A DNA stretch of 31,370 nt from DAONDZ01 sp964517555. Its GTDB lineage: Bacteria > Patescibacteriota > Patescibacteriia > Patescibacteriales > UBA12465. Positions within the stretch are counted from its first letter, which is position 1. Each line of letters opens with the position of its first letter. The DNA lies in assembly GCA_964517555.1 (NCBI GenBank), contig CAZFEF010000006.1:1-31370 (forward strand). The letters are read 5' to 3'. The position numbers and the translations under genes were made by a program. Below are positions 5,728-13,722 of the stretch, one piece after another. The notes beneath the pieces were generated by a model. That model saw nothing but the letters and a program-made list of their open reading frames with translations, was not told where the DNA came from and did not search any database.

Positions 5728-8364
5728 TTATTTCACGCTGATAGCTACTTTGTCCTGGGCGCTTAAATCAATACTAATTTTATCACCGTCTTGGACCTTC
5801 CCCTCCACAATATTTAGGGCTAATTCATCCAGTATCTGATTTTGGATAATTCGTTTTAGGGGACGGGCGCCAAAGGTGATATCATAACCTTTGTCGGTTA
5901 GCATTCGTTTGACTTTCTGACTTATTCTAATGCTAATATTTCGATCCAGGAGGCGATTGGCCACTTTCTCTAATTCTAAGTCAACGATATCTGCCAGGGT
6001 TTCTTTGCTGAGACTCTTAAAGAGTACAGTCTCATCGATTCGGTTTAGGAATTCTAGTTTGAAGTGTTCGCGGAGTATTTTATCAATCTTCTCTTTCATT
6101 TCATCATCGCGGAATTCTTTGGCGGTTTTAGCGCTATCTTCATCGTGAAAACCGATGGAATATTGTTTGATAACTTCATTACCTAAGTTGGAGGTCATGA
6201 TGATAATCGTATTTTTGAAGTTAACCACCCGTCCTTTAGCATCGGTTAGGCGACCGTCATCTAGGATTTGCAGAAGTAAGTTAAAGGTTTCTGGATGGCC
6301 TTTTTCGATTTCGTCAAACAAGACAACGCTGTATGGTCGACGGCGGATTCTTTCGGTTAGTTGGCCGCCGTCTTCGAAGCCGACATAGCCGGGCGGGGAG
6401 CCGATCAATTTGGCCACGCTGTGTTTTTCCATAAATTCACTCATATCAATGCGAACCAAGGCATTCTCATCGTTAAACATAAAGCGCGCTAGAGATTTAG
6501 CTAATTCAGTTTTGCCAACACCGGTAGGGCCGATAAACAGGAAAGAGCCTATGGGTCTTTTTTCTTCGGATAAGCCGGCACGACTGCGGCGCAGGGCATT
6601 GGCGACTGCCTTAATAGCCTCGTCTTGTCCCAAAACCGATTGAGCTAATTCTTTTTCCGCTTGGCTTAGTTTCTGGGTCTCGCTTTCCATCATCTTGGCA
6701 ACTGGGATTCCGGTCCAACGGGAAACGACTCGAGCGATGTCTTCTTCGTCCACTTCTTCTTTTAGTATTCTTTGTCCTTTATTTTGGATTTTATACAACT
6801 CCGCTTGCAAATCGCTAATCTCTTTTTCCAACTTCGGGATTAAGTCATAGCGGATTTGGGCCACCTTAGTTAAATCGTCGCCGCGTCTTTCGGTTATTTC
6901 GGCACTGGCTTTTAATTCGTCGATCTTCTTTTTATTCTCTCGAATTTGGGAAATGATATTTTTTTCATTTTGCCAGTGGAGTTCCAATTGATTAGCCTTT
7001 TCTTTTAATTCGCTTAGTTGCTTGTTGATGTGTTTGACTTTACTTATTTCTTGCTTGTTGGAATTTAAGCCAGCCTTAACTATTTCCAAGCGTTTTATCT
7101 CTCTTTTTAAATTATCCAATTCTTCCGGCATGGAATCGATCTCCATTCGCAAGGCCGATGTAGCTTCGTCAATTAAATCTACAGCCTTGTCTGGCAGGAA
7201 GCGATCGGAAATATAGCGGCTAGAGAGTTGGGCGGCTGCCTCCAGGGCGTTATCGGTAATACGAACACCGTGGTGGACTTCATATTTTTCCTTAATGCCG
7301 CGCAGCATAGCAATGGTGTCTTCGATTGACGGTTCAGCTACATAAATTGGTTGGAAGCGGCGTTCTAAGGCCTGATCTTTCTCAATATATTTTTGATATT
7401 CCTTGGTGGTGGTAGCGCCGATAGTGCGTAAGTCGCCGCGGGCCAGAGCTGGTTTCAGCATATTTGAAGCATCCATCGAGCCTTCGCTGGCTCCGGTGCC
7501 GACTAGGGTGTGGAGTTCGTCAACGAAGAGAATTATTTTGTCTCCTTGAGACTTGATTTCTTTCAATACCGCCTTTAGCCTTTCTTCAAACTCACCTCGG
7601 AATTTAGCGCCGGCCACTAAAGCGCCTAAGTCAAGGGAAACTACCTCTTTGTTTTTTAACATCTCTGGTACATCGCCGGAAACTATGCGTTGCGCCAGTC
7701 CTTCAACAATTGCAGTTTTGCCAGTGCCGGCTTCGCCGATTAAAACAGGATTGTTTTTACTGCGGCGCAAAAGGACTTGCATGATCCGACGGATTTCTAA
7801 GTCGCGACCGATGACCGGATCTAGTTTTTCTTCTTTGGCCAGATCGGTGAGATTGGTGGTGTATTTTTGCAAGACGCGGAATTTAGTATCTGGATCTTGG
7901 TCGTTTATGGTTTGGTTGCCGCGCAATTCTTTTAAGGTCTCTAGCGTTTTAGGATAGTCTAAAGCTGAGGCTAATAGAATATTTTGAGCCGGGGAATTGA
8001 TACTGATCAAGGCTAAGAGAATGTGTTCGGTGGAAATATATTCATCACCCATTTGCTTGGCTTCTTTCTCGGCTCGTTCTAAAATAGCAGCTACTTCATT
8101 AGTTCCTTGGACGGCCTGAACCGGACCCATAGCGCGATTAACCTTGGTTTTAGGCAAACGATTTAAAGCGCGGACAGCAAAATCTTCCACCGCCTCCGGG
8201 TCGATTTTATTTTTTTCTAAGATAGGGCGAATTAGGCTCTCGTTTTGTTGGAGCAGGGCTAGCAATAGATGTAAACCTTCAATATATGGCTGGCCAAAAT
8301 CTTGAGCAATGATTTGCGCGTTGATGATGGCTTCTTGTGATTTGTTGGTAAAGCGATTAAACAT
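5728..8364 (-). CDS. clpB: ATP-dependent disaggregase ClpB
   Basis: Hexameric AAA+ chaperone that extracts polypeptides from aggregates, normally with DnaK. The 878 aa contain the double Clp N repeat (1-150), AAA-1 with Walker A GEAGTGKT (210-217), Walker B IILFVDE (277-283), pore loop KFRG (254-257) and Arg fingers in LERRF. A middle coiled coil follows at about 405-530 including the ClpB-type ERRGDDLTK. AAA-2 has Walker A GPTGVGKT (612-619), pore GYVG (659-662) and Walker B VVLFDE (680-685). The long middle domain and the absence of a ClpP-binding loop that I can see favour ClpB over ClpC. All key residues are intact. It is transcribed alone behind a CIRCE operator, implying HrcA-controlled heat-shock expression. 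No Shine-Dalgarno is present. Confidence 0.95.
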   Translation of the reverse strand: MFNRFTNKSQEAIINAQIIAQDFGQPYIEGLHLLLALLQQNESLIRPILEKNKIDPEAVEDFAVRALNRLPKTKVNRAMGPVQAVQGTNEVAAILERAEKEAKQMGDEYISTEHILLALISINSPAQNILLASALDYPKTLETLKELRGNQTINDQDPDTKFRVLQKYTTNLTDLAKEEKLDPVIGRDLEIRRIMQVLLRRSKNNPVLIGEAGTGKTAIVEGLAQRIVSGDVPEMLKNKEVVSLDLGALVAGAKFRGEFEERLKAVLKEIKSQGDKIILFVDELHTLVGTGASEGSMDASNMLKPALARGDLRTIGATTTKEYQKYIEKDQALERRFQPIYVAEPSIEDTIAMLRGIKEKYEVHHGVRITDNALEAAAQLSSRYISDRFLPDKAVDLIDEATSALRMEIDSMPEELDNLKREIKRLEIVKAGLNSNKQEISKVKHINKQLSELKEKANQLELHWQNEKNIISQIRENKKKIDELKASAEITERRGDDLTKVAQIRYDLIPKLEKEISDLQAELYKIQNKGQRILKEEVDEEDIARVVSRWTGIPVAKMMESETQKLSQAEKELAQSVLGQDEAIKAVANALRRSRAGLSEEKRPIGSFLFIGPTGVGKTELAKSLARFMFNDENALVRIDMSEFMEKHSVAKLIGSPPGYVGFEDGGQLTERIRRRPYSVVLFDEIEKGHPETFNLLLQILDDGRLTDAKGRVVNFKNTIIIMTSNLGNEVIKQYSIGFHDEDSAKTAKEFRDDEMKEKIDKILREHFKLEFLNRIDETVLFKSLSKETLADIVDLELEKVANRLLDRNISIRISQKVKRMLTDKGYDITFGARPLKRIIQNQILDELALNIVEGKVQDGDKISIDLSAQDKVAISVK

Positions 8365-8380
8365 AGTTTTTGATTTATAT

Positions 8381-8407
8381 TTAGCAGTCTAGCATTTAGA
8401 GTGCTAA
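8381..8407 (-). promoter_or_regulatory. CIRCE operator (HrcA binding site) upstream of clpB
   Basis: TTAGCAGTC (8381-8389), a 9-base spacer and GAGTGCTAA (8399-8407) match the CIRCE consensus TTAGCACTC-N9-GAGTGCTAA at 17 of 18 arm positions. The single mismatch is in the left arm. It lies just downstream of the -10, where a bound repressor would block initiation. Confidence 0.92.
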
Positions 8408-8411
8408 ATAC

Positions 8412-8440
8412 AATATAGAGCAAATCTGGGGAAGTGTCAA
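8412..8440 (-). promoter_or_regulatory. clpB promoter
   Basis: Minus strand: -35 TTGACA (8435-8440), 17-bp spacer, -10 TATATT (8412-8417). The CIRCE palindrome begins 4 bases downstream, so it covers the probable transcription start. This is a housekeeping-sigma promoter with repressor control. Confidence 0.88.
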
Positions 8441-8454
8441 CTGGTTAATGAATA

Positions 8455-8486
8455 CCAAAAGACCACCGGGTTCGGTGGTCTTTTGG
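8455..8486 (-). terminator. Intrinsic terminator after the 73-aa gene
   Basis: A perfect 14-bp stem CCAAAAGACCACCG/CGGTGGTCTTTTGG with a 4-base loop. It ends the small gene at 8500-8721 and insulates the clpB promoter. The T tract is inside the stem's distal arm rather than after it. Confidence 0.8.
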
Positions 8487-8499
8487 TTGATATTTCAGT

Positions 8500-8721
8500 T
8501 TAAAGCTTGTTGATTTCCGCTTCTAGTTCATCAGACATTTCCTTTGAAGTTTTAGGCTCCGTAGCCATTAATTCGTCATAGTCTTTATCTTCGGTCATTT
8601 CGACTCTTTTTCTATCTAACCATTCTTTAGTGCGCGGTTCGTTTTTGCCCGGCTCGGCCATATATCCACCTAGGTTTAGGGGTTGAGGTTCGCCAACTAC
8701 TTTATTTTTTTCAAAGCCCAT
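8500..8721 (-). CDS. Small acidic protein of unknown function
   Basis: 73 aa, rich in Glu, Lys and Asp, with no hydrophobic segment or cysteine. The N-terminal third contains GEPQPLNLGGYMAEPG. The rest is highly charged and probably helical, ending in MSDELEAEINKL. I do not recognise a family. It is a monocistronic gene with a full-consensus promoter and a perfect hairpin terminator, which argues that it is real and strongly expressed. It lies between clpB and the membrane-Clp genes, but no functional link is shown by the sequence. Confidence 0.7.
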   Translation of the reverse strand: MGFEKNKVVGEPQPLNLGGYMAEPGKNEPRTKEWLDRKRVEMTEDKDYDELMATEPKTSKEMSDELEAEINKL

Positions 8722-8756
8722 AATGTTATTTTTAGGTTAATTATTACTCACAAAGT

Positions 8757-8785
8757 ATTATATCATCTTTTTATAATTTTGTCAA
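8757..8785 (-). promoter_or_regulatory. Full-consensus sigma-70 promoter of the 73-aa gene
   Basis: Minus strand: TTGACA (8780-8785), 17-bp spacer, TATAAT (8757-8762). Both hexamers and the spacing are perfect, the strongest such match in the window. Confidence 0.9.
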
Positions 8786-8812
8786 TATATGTATCACTCC
8801 AAGCTTTTGTGA

Positions 8813-8818
8813 TATATT
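8813..8818 (+). promoter_or_regulatory. Probable -10 of the membrane-Clp operon
   Basis: TATATT at 8813-8818 lies about 44 bases before the ATG at 8862. No convincing -35 is seen. It helps choose the start: a TTG start at 8817 would fall inside this element and upstream of transcription. Confidence 0.45.
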
Positions 8819-8861
8819 GATTGTAGCGCCAATCTTATTTTTTGGCAAATTTATTTTTTTT

Positions 8862-9221
8862 ATGAATAGCGGTGTTTTAACTCAAATAGGGAGTTTTTTG
8901 GGTAAATTGATTGGCGGCATCCTCTATTTTCCTGTTTGGTGGTATGGCCCGGGATTAGCGATGGTAGTTTTGGGGGTGGGGCGTTTTTGGGGTCGCCGTC
9001 AGAGCTCTTTAGGATTTTTTATCTGGTTAAAGAATATCTTTGTCCCGATGTATGGCCAACGAGATTTTTCTGGCCGAGTGGTTAGTTTTATTATGCGTTT
9101 TTTCCAGGTAGTTTTTCGCGGCCTATTAATGTTTATCTATTTAGTTTTGGGCCTAGCGGCTATCGCCGTTTGGCTTTTATTATTACCCGCCTGGATTTAT
9201 GCGGCGTTTTTTTGGCTTTAA
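8862..9221 (+). CDS. Small integral membrane protein preceding the membrane Clp
   Basis: 119 aa from the ATG at 8862; a longer TTG start at 8817 overlaps the probable -10 and was rejected. The protein is very hydrophobic and rich in Trp, Phe and Gly. One hydrophobic block spans about residues 5-40 (with ILYFPVWWYGPG). A basic stretch GRFWGRR follows, then a second long hydrophobic block at about 70-119 that could hold two helices. I do not recognise a family. Its stop is 4 nt before the ATG of the membrane-anchored Clp ATPase, so the two are surely co-transcribed. It is a candidate membrane partner or substrate-entry subunit, but that is inference. Confidence 0.75.
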   Translation: MNSGVLTQIGSFLGKLIGGILYFPVWWYGPGLAMVVLGVGRFWGRRQSSLGFFIWLKNIFVPMYGQRDFSGRVVSFIMRFFQVVFRGLLMFIYLVLGLAAIAVWLLLLPAWIYAAFFWL

Positions 9222-9225
9222 TCAT

Positions 9226-11802
9226 ATGACCGAAGCTCCAATTTATTTTTTGGCTCCAATTGACAAAGGAAAAATTACTGCTCGAAGGTGGCGGATTAAG
9301 GTTGATAATCTAATCGATTCCTTGTCTTTGTTGCTTTCGGGGGTAGGCTGGTTACTGTGTTTTTGGTTTTTAGGAGAAATTTTCTTTTGGCTCGATGGTT
9401 GGGATTTCACTAAGGTAATCTATGCCGCTGTCCATGATTGGCGTTTCCAATTTTTTTTCTGGTCCTTGATCCTCGATTTATTTTTGGTCTATCGCTTATT
9501 GACTCGTAATGGAAAGCGGCGCAGGATTAAGCTTGGTGTTAAGCGAGTTGATCTTTTCCGTTCTCTTAATTTCTCTGCCCAGACAGTTTGGGAAGACGCC
9601 TATCTTTTAGCCGCCAAGCTCCGCCAGCGAGAGATCACCGATATTCATTTATTCGTAGCTTTATTGGCTGATCCCACCGTGCGTCATTTATGCGTTCGTT
9701 TGGGAATTGATCCTTTGTCAATTTCTAAGATGTTAGCCCGACAGATACCAAACGATGCAGCTCTATCCCGTCCCCAGGTGTCTTCGGCTGTCGAGAATAT
9801 TTTACGTCTGGCATATGAAGCCGCCAGGGATTCTTCTAAAACCGCTGTCGATACTTTGGATATTCTAACCCAAGTGACTAAGAGTTCAGAAACGATTGCC
9901 GATGTTTTAAGCGAGCACGAAATTGATGCCGCTAAGATTAGAAATGCAGTGCAATGGTTTCGGATTAATGAACAACTCATCCAGGAATATCGTGATTACC
10001 GCCGCCTTTCCGGCTTCCGCCCTAAAAATGCTATGAATCGTGCTTATACCGCAGTGGCGACACCCACCCTGGATCACTATGCTACTGATCTGACCTTAGC
10101 TGCTAAATATGGTCGTTTGGAATTATGTGTTGGTCGTGATCCGGAGATTAAAGCTATCTTTGATGCTTTTATTAGCTCTCACTTTGGAGTTTTGTTAGTA
10201 GGGCAGAGTGGAGTGGGCAAGCGCAGTATTGTTGAAGGGGTGGCCAGGTTAATGGTCAAAGAGCAAGTGCCTTCATTCTTGCGAGACAAGCGTTTAGTGG
10301 AGGTCGATATCAGTCGTTTGATCAGCGGCGCCTTAGCCAATGAAGCTGAGGAACGACTGCTCAATGTGCTAGATGAGGCTTCTCGGGCTGGCAATGTTAT
10401 TCTATTCTTTGATAATCTGGAAAATATTACTGGAATGAGCGCTGGTGAGGCTGGCAGTATGGAACTTTCGGAGGTTTTAGCTAAGGCTATCAGTCAAAAA
10501 CAGATTTATTGCTTGGCCTGCGCCCACCAAGAGGCCTATGTTAAATTCATTGAACCCCGTGTTTTGGGTGAGGTTATGACCACCGTGGGAGTGTCTGAGG
10601 CTGGCCGGGATTTAAGCATCCAGGTGCTAGAGAGCAAAGTGGGATTTTTGGAAGGGAAGTATAATGTCTACGTTGATTACCCGGCCATTGAACAGGCGGT
10701 TGATTTGGCTACTCGTTATATCAATGATAAATTTCTACCCGAAAAAGCTATTACGGTTTTGGAGGCGGCGGCGGTGAGGGTTAGCCAGAAAAGAAAGAAT
10801 AAAAAAGAAGTGGTAAGTTGCAACCGCGAAGCTGTATCCGAGTCAGTCAGCTCTTTAACCGGCATCCCCCTTCAAAAAGTCAGCGAGAGTGAGACTAAAA
10901 AGTTGCTAAGCCTGGAGGATCAAATTCATGAACGTCTAATCGGTCAAGATGAGGCAGTTAGGGCCATTGCTGGTTCTTTGCGTCGAGCTCGGGCTGAATT
11001 GCGCGAGGGGCGCCGACCGATTGCCAGCTTTCTTTTCTTAGGCCCTACTGGGGTCGGCAAAACCGAATTAGCCAAGACAGTAGCCGCTGTTTATTTCGGT
11101 GATGAAAAATCTATGATCCGTTTGGATATGAGCGAGTATCAAACAGCTGATAGTCTAAACAAGATGATTGGTGATGCCCATGGCGGCTTAGGATATCTGA
11201 CCGAAGCGGTGCGCAAAAAGCCTTTTGCTTTGGTGCTGTTAGACGAAATCGAGAAAGCTCATCCGGATATTTTGAACTTGTTTCTGCAATTAATGGATGA
11301 TGGTCGCTTAACCGACGGACAGGGGCGGACGATTAACTTTACTAACACGATCGTGGTTGCTACTTCGAACATCGGCGCTCTCTATATTTCCGAAGCTATT
11401 GAACGAGGAGAAAATTCTAATATTATCAAACAAGAATTGATTGATAATCAGCTGAGCCAGGCGATGCGACCAGAGCTGATTAATCGTTTTGATGGCTTGG
11501 TAGTTTTCTCGCCTTTGTCATTGCCCGAGGTGGTGGCGATTACTAAGTTGATGCTGGACAAGATTCGTAGGAGCCTAGAAGTTAAAGGCATCAGCTTATT
11601 GGCTAGCGAAGCGGGCATTAAAGCCTTGGCTCGGTCTGGCTATGATCCTAAATTCGGAGCTCGACCCCTAAGACGTTTATTACAGGAGAAAATTGAGAAT
11701 GAGATTGCCAATATATTATTGTCTAAAAGTTTGAAGCGGCGCGATTTGGTGGTAATTGATGAAAATGGTAATTTAAAAGTCGAGCCAGCGAAGGAATTAT
11801 AG
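9226..11802 (+). CDS. Membrane-anchored Clp/Hsp100 ATPase with degenerate first AAA domain
   Basis: 858 aa from the ATG at 9226, 4 nt after the previous stop; an ATG at 9199 would add 9 residues. Two membrane helices lie at about 34-56 and 73-93, then a basic KRRRIK, so both ends should be cytoplasmic. A Clp-N-like double repeat follows at about 110-250. AAA-1 keeps the fold but has GQSGVGKR (326-333, Thr to Arg), FFDN instead of DE in Walker B (about 394-397), no aromatic pore loop and no Arg-finger RR. AAA-2 has intact GPTGVGKT (606-613) and LLDEIEK, but its pore loop reads HGGLGYL rather than GYVG. There is almost no middle domain. Probably an ATPase powered only by AAA-2 acting on proteins at the membrane. 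Substrates and any protease partner are unknown. Confidence 0.88.
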   Translation: MTEAPIYFLAPIDKGKITARRWRIKVDNLIDSLSLLLSGVGWLLCFWFLGEIFFWLDGWDFTKVIYAAVHDWRFQFFFWSLILDLFLVYRLLTRNGKRRRIKLGVKRVDLFRSLNFSAQTVWEDAYLLAAKLRQREITDIHLFVALLADPTVRHLCVRLGIDPLSISKMLARQIPNDAALSRPQVSSAVENILRLAYEAARDSSKTAVDTLDILTQVTKSSETIADVLSEHEIDAAKIRNAVQWFRINEQLIQEYRDYRRLSGFRPKNAMNRAYTAVATPTLDHYATDLTLAAKYGRLELCVGRDPEIKAIFDAFISSHFGVLLVGQSGVGKRSIVEGVARLMVKEQVPSFLRDKRLVEVDISRLISGALANEAEERLLNVLDEASRAGNVILFFDNLENITGMSAGEAGSMELSEVLAKAISQKQIYCLACAHQEAYVKFIEPRVLGEVMTTVGVSEAGRDLSIQVLESKVGFLEGKYNVYVDYPAIEQAVDLATRYINDKFLPEKAITVLEAAAVRVSQKRKNKKEVVSCNREAVSESVSSLTGIPLQKVSESETKKLLSLEDQIHERLIGQDEAVRAIAGSLRRARAELREGRRPIASFLFLGPTGVGKTELAKTVAAVYFGDEKSMIRLDMSEYQTADSLNKMIGDAHGGLGYLTEAVRKKPFALVLLDEIEKAHPDILNLFLQLMDDGRLTDGQGRTINFTNTIVVATSNIGALYISEAIERGENSNIIKQELIDNQLSQAMRPELINRFDGLVVFSPLSLPEVVAITKLMLDKIRRSLEVKGISLLASEAGIKALARSGYDPKFGARPLRRLLQEKIENEIANILLSKSLKRRDLVVIDENGNLKVEPAKEL

Positions 11803-11812
11803 TAAATTAAAA

Positions 11813-11832
11813 GAGGCTGTTGTTTCAGCCTC
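11813..11832. terminator. Hairpin between convergent genes
   Basis: GAGGCTG-TTGTTT-CAGCCTC is a 7-bp stem between the membrane-Clp operon and the convergent 77-aa gene. A T-rich tract follows it on the minus strand but not on the plus strand, so it probably ends mainly the minus-strand gene. Confidence 0.6.
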
Positions 11833-11850
11833 ATTAAGGGGGTCCAGATT

Positions 11851-12084
11851 TTAGTCTATAGCTTTTTTGGCTTCCAGGGCTAATTCTTGATTTTTAGTTA
11901 TCTCTTGGTAGCAGCTTAAGACTTTTTTGATTCGCTTTCTTTCTTCCTTGTCTTCTTCATTGCTTAGTTTAGTCAGCAAAAGACGTATATGATCTTCGAC
12001 ATCTTCGTCGCTGACTGTGCAGTGAGTGATAACGATTGATCCGTATCTTTCTGGACCGGATTCTTCTCCCTTGTCGTTTCCCAT
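11851..12084 (-). CDS. Small charged protein of unknown function
   Basis: 77 aa, acidic overall, no signal or membrane segment. Residues 1-25 include GSIVITHCTVSDEDVEDHI, then a charged helical stretch LSNEEDKEERKRIKKVL and LALEAKKAID at the end. It is not recognised. It has its own near-consensus promoter and a hairpin downstream, like the 73-aa gene at 8500. The two are not obviously homologous. It is divergent from the WecA-QueH gene. Confidence 0.68.
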   Translation of the reverse strand: MGNDKGEESGPERYGSIVITHCTVSDEDVEDHIRLLLTKLSNEEDKEERKRIKKVLSCYQEITKNQELALEAKKAID

Positions 12085-12127
12085 GCCTAAATTTTTTTTC
12101 TGTTAATCGATTTTAAATATCAAGACG

Positions 12128-12156
12128 ATTATAGTGGTTTTTATCACTTCGGTCAA
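12128..12156 (-). promoter_or_regulatory. Promoter of the 77-aa gene
   Basis: Minus strand: TTGACC (12151-12156), 17-bp spacer, perfect TATAAT (12128-12133). Transcription would start about 35 bases before the ATG. No comparably good plus-strand promoter is seen for the divergent WecA-QueH gene; TATAGT at 12130-12135 is the best candidate -10. Confidence 0.82.
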
Positions 12157-12168
12157 TAATTATTTTTT

Positions 12169-13722
12169 ATGTCATTGTATTTATTATATTTTTTAGTAGC
12201 TTTAGCCCTGTCTTTGCTTTTTACTCTTTTAGTTAAAAGGTTGGCTTGGCGGTGGCGAATTTTAGACATACCTCAAGGAAATAGAAAGATTCATCGCCTT
12301 CCTACTCCGCTTTTAGGGGGATTAGCTATTTACCTGACTTTTTTCATTGTTTTATTTTTAGCCTCCAAGTTTATTTTGGCCGGTAATTTGCAGATCAGCC
12401 ATTGGCTAGGATTCGGGATAGGGGCCACGATATTAATGATCGGCGGCTTTTTAGATGATCGGTATAATCTCCCGCCTTGGCAACAATTTATTTTTTCAGT
12501 CCTAGCCGCCCTGAGCGTGGTCTGGGGTGGGGTAGAGATCGCTAAAATTACTAATCCTTTTGGGGGCCTGATTGTCTTGCCGGCTATATTGAGCGCTGGC
12601 TTGATAGTCGTTTGGCTCCTGGGGTTGATGTATACGACTAAGTTGCTAGATGGAGTTGATGGCTTGGTGGCCGGCATTAGTTTTATAGGCGCCTTGGTTA
12701 TTTTTCTATTTACCCTTACTACGCGCTATTACCAACCTGACATTGCTTTAGCCGCCGCCATTCTTTCCGGGGCGATCTTGGGTTTTGCGGTTTTCAATTG
12801 GCATCCGGCTAAAATATTTTTAGGAGAAGGCGGGTCATTGTTTTGCGGCTTTGCTTTGGGAGTTTTAGCAATTATTTCCGGCGGCAAGATTGCCGTCACT
12901 TTGCTAGTAATGGGTATCCCGATTTTGGATGTTATCTGGACTATTATCCGTCGTTTAAGCCAAGGGAAAAACCCTTTTCGTTTTGCCGACAACAAGCATT
13001 TGCATCATCGGCTTTTGGGCTTAGGTTTGGGCCAAAGGGGCACAGTTTTAGTTTTTTATATTCTAGCTTTAGGTTTTGGTCTTTCTGGATTGTTTTTACA
13101 AAGTCGCGGGAAGATTTTAGCTCTAGGTTTGCTTTTATTATTAATGTTTTTGATAGTAATTTTCTTTTCATCTTTAGACAAGCGACGCCCCAAATTGCTA
13201 TTGCATGTTTGTTGTGCGCCTTGTAGCGCCTACACAGCCTCTCAGGTTTTGGCTAGAAAATATCAGATTACTTTATATTTCTACAATCCTAATATTGATA
13301 ATGAAGAGGAGTACTTAAAAAGACTGGCCGCAGTTAGATCTATGGCTAGCCGCTACCATTTGCCATTATTGATCGAACCTTATGACCATCAATCTTGGCT
13401 GGAAAAAGTCAAAGGGCTGGAGATTGAGCCTGAAGGCGGTCGTCGGTGTCTGGCTTGTTTCTGGGAGCGGATTAAGAAAACAGCTATTGCTGCCCGGGTC
13501 GGTCATTATGATTTCTTTTGCACTTCTTTATCCGCCAGCCCTTTCAAAGATAGTCGCCAGATATTAACTCTGGGTAGAGAGGCTGAGGAGGAGATCGGAG
13601 TCAAATTTTTGGCTTGGGATTTTAAAAACGAAGATGGTTGGCAAAAGTCATTAGCCTTAGCTAAAGAGCTAGGGGTATACCGGCAGAAGTATTGTGGCTG
13701 TGAATTTAGTCGTCGCGGTTGA
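12169..13722 (+). CDS. Fusion of a WecA/MraY-type phosphoglycosyltransferase and QueH epoxyqueuosine reductase
   Basis: 517 aa. Residues 1-338 are a polytopic membrane protein of the polyprenyl-phosphate HexNAc-1-phosphate transferase family: LLGGLAIY (48-55), DDRYN (96-100), LLDGVDGL (159-166), FLGEGGS (217-223) and the HLHH motif (277-280). It would load a sugar onto undecaprenyl phosphate for envelope glycans. The usual Asp in the FxGDxGS motif is Glu220 here. After the last helix and the linker DKRRPK, residues 340-517 match QueH: HVCCAPC (346-352), FYNPNI, RRCLAC (425-430), TSLSASPFKD and YRQKYCGC (504-511). QueH reduces epoxyqueuosine to queuosine in tRNA anticodons using an iron-sulfur cluster. 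The frame is open throughout. A TTG codon at residue 343 could permit separate initiation. The domain calls are firm; whether one chain is made is unproven. Confidence 0.88.
   Translation: MSLYLLYFLVALALSLLFTLLVKRLAWRWRILDIPQGNRKIHRLPTPLLGGLAIYLTFFIVLFLASKFILAGNLQISHWLGFGIGATILMIGGFLDDRYNLPPWQQFIFSVLAALSVVWGGVEIAKITNPFGGLIVLPAILSAGLIVVWLLGLMYTTKLLDGVDGLVAGISFIGALVIFLFTLTTRYYQPDIALAAAILSGAILGFAVFNWHPAKIFLGEGGSLFCGFALGVLAIISGGKIAVTLLVMGIPILDVIWTIIRRLSQGKNPFRFADNKHLHHRLLGLGLGQRGTVLVFYILALGFGLSGLFLQSRGKILALGLLLLLMFLIVIFFSSLDKRRPKLLLHVCCAPCSAYTASQVLARKYQITLYFYNPNIDNEEEYLKRLAAVRSMASRYHLPLLIEPYDHQSWLEKVKGLEIEPEGGRRCLACFWERIKKTAIAARVGHYDFFCTSLSASPFKDSRQILTLGREAEEEIGVKFLAWDFKNEDGWQKSLALAKELGVYRQKYCGCEFSRRG

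Noticed and set aside
7553..7957. 134-aa plus-strand frame inside clpB
   Set aside because: Antisense of the AAA-1 coding region of a clearly real gene; no start signals.
12843..13226. 127-aa out-of-frame plus-strand reading inside the WecA-QueH gene
   Set aside because: The overlapping frame encodes recognisable WecA and QueH motifs; the alternative has no motif or start signal.
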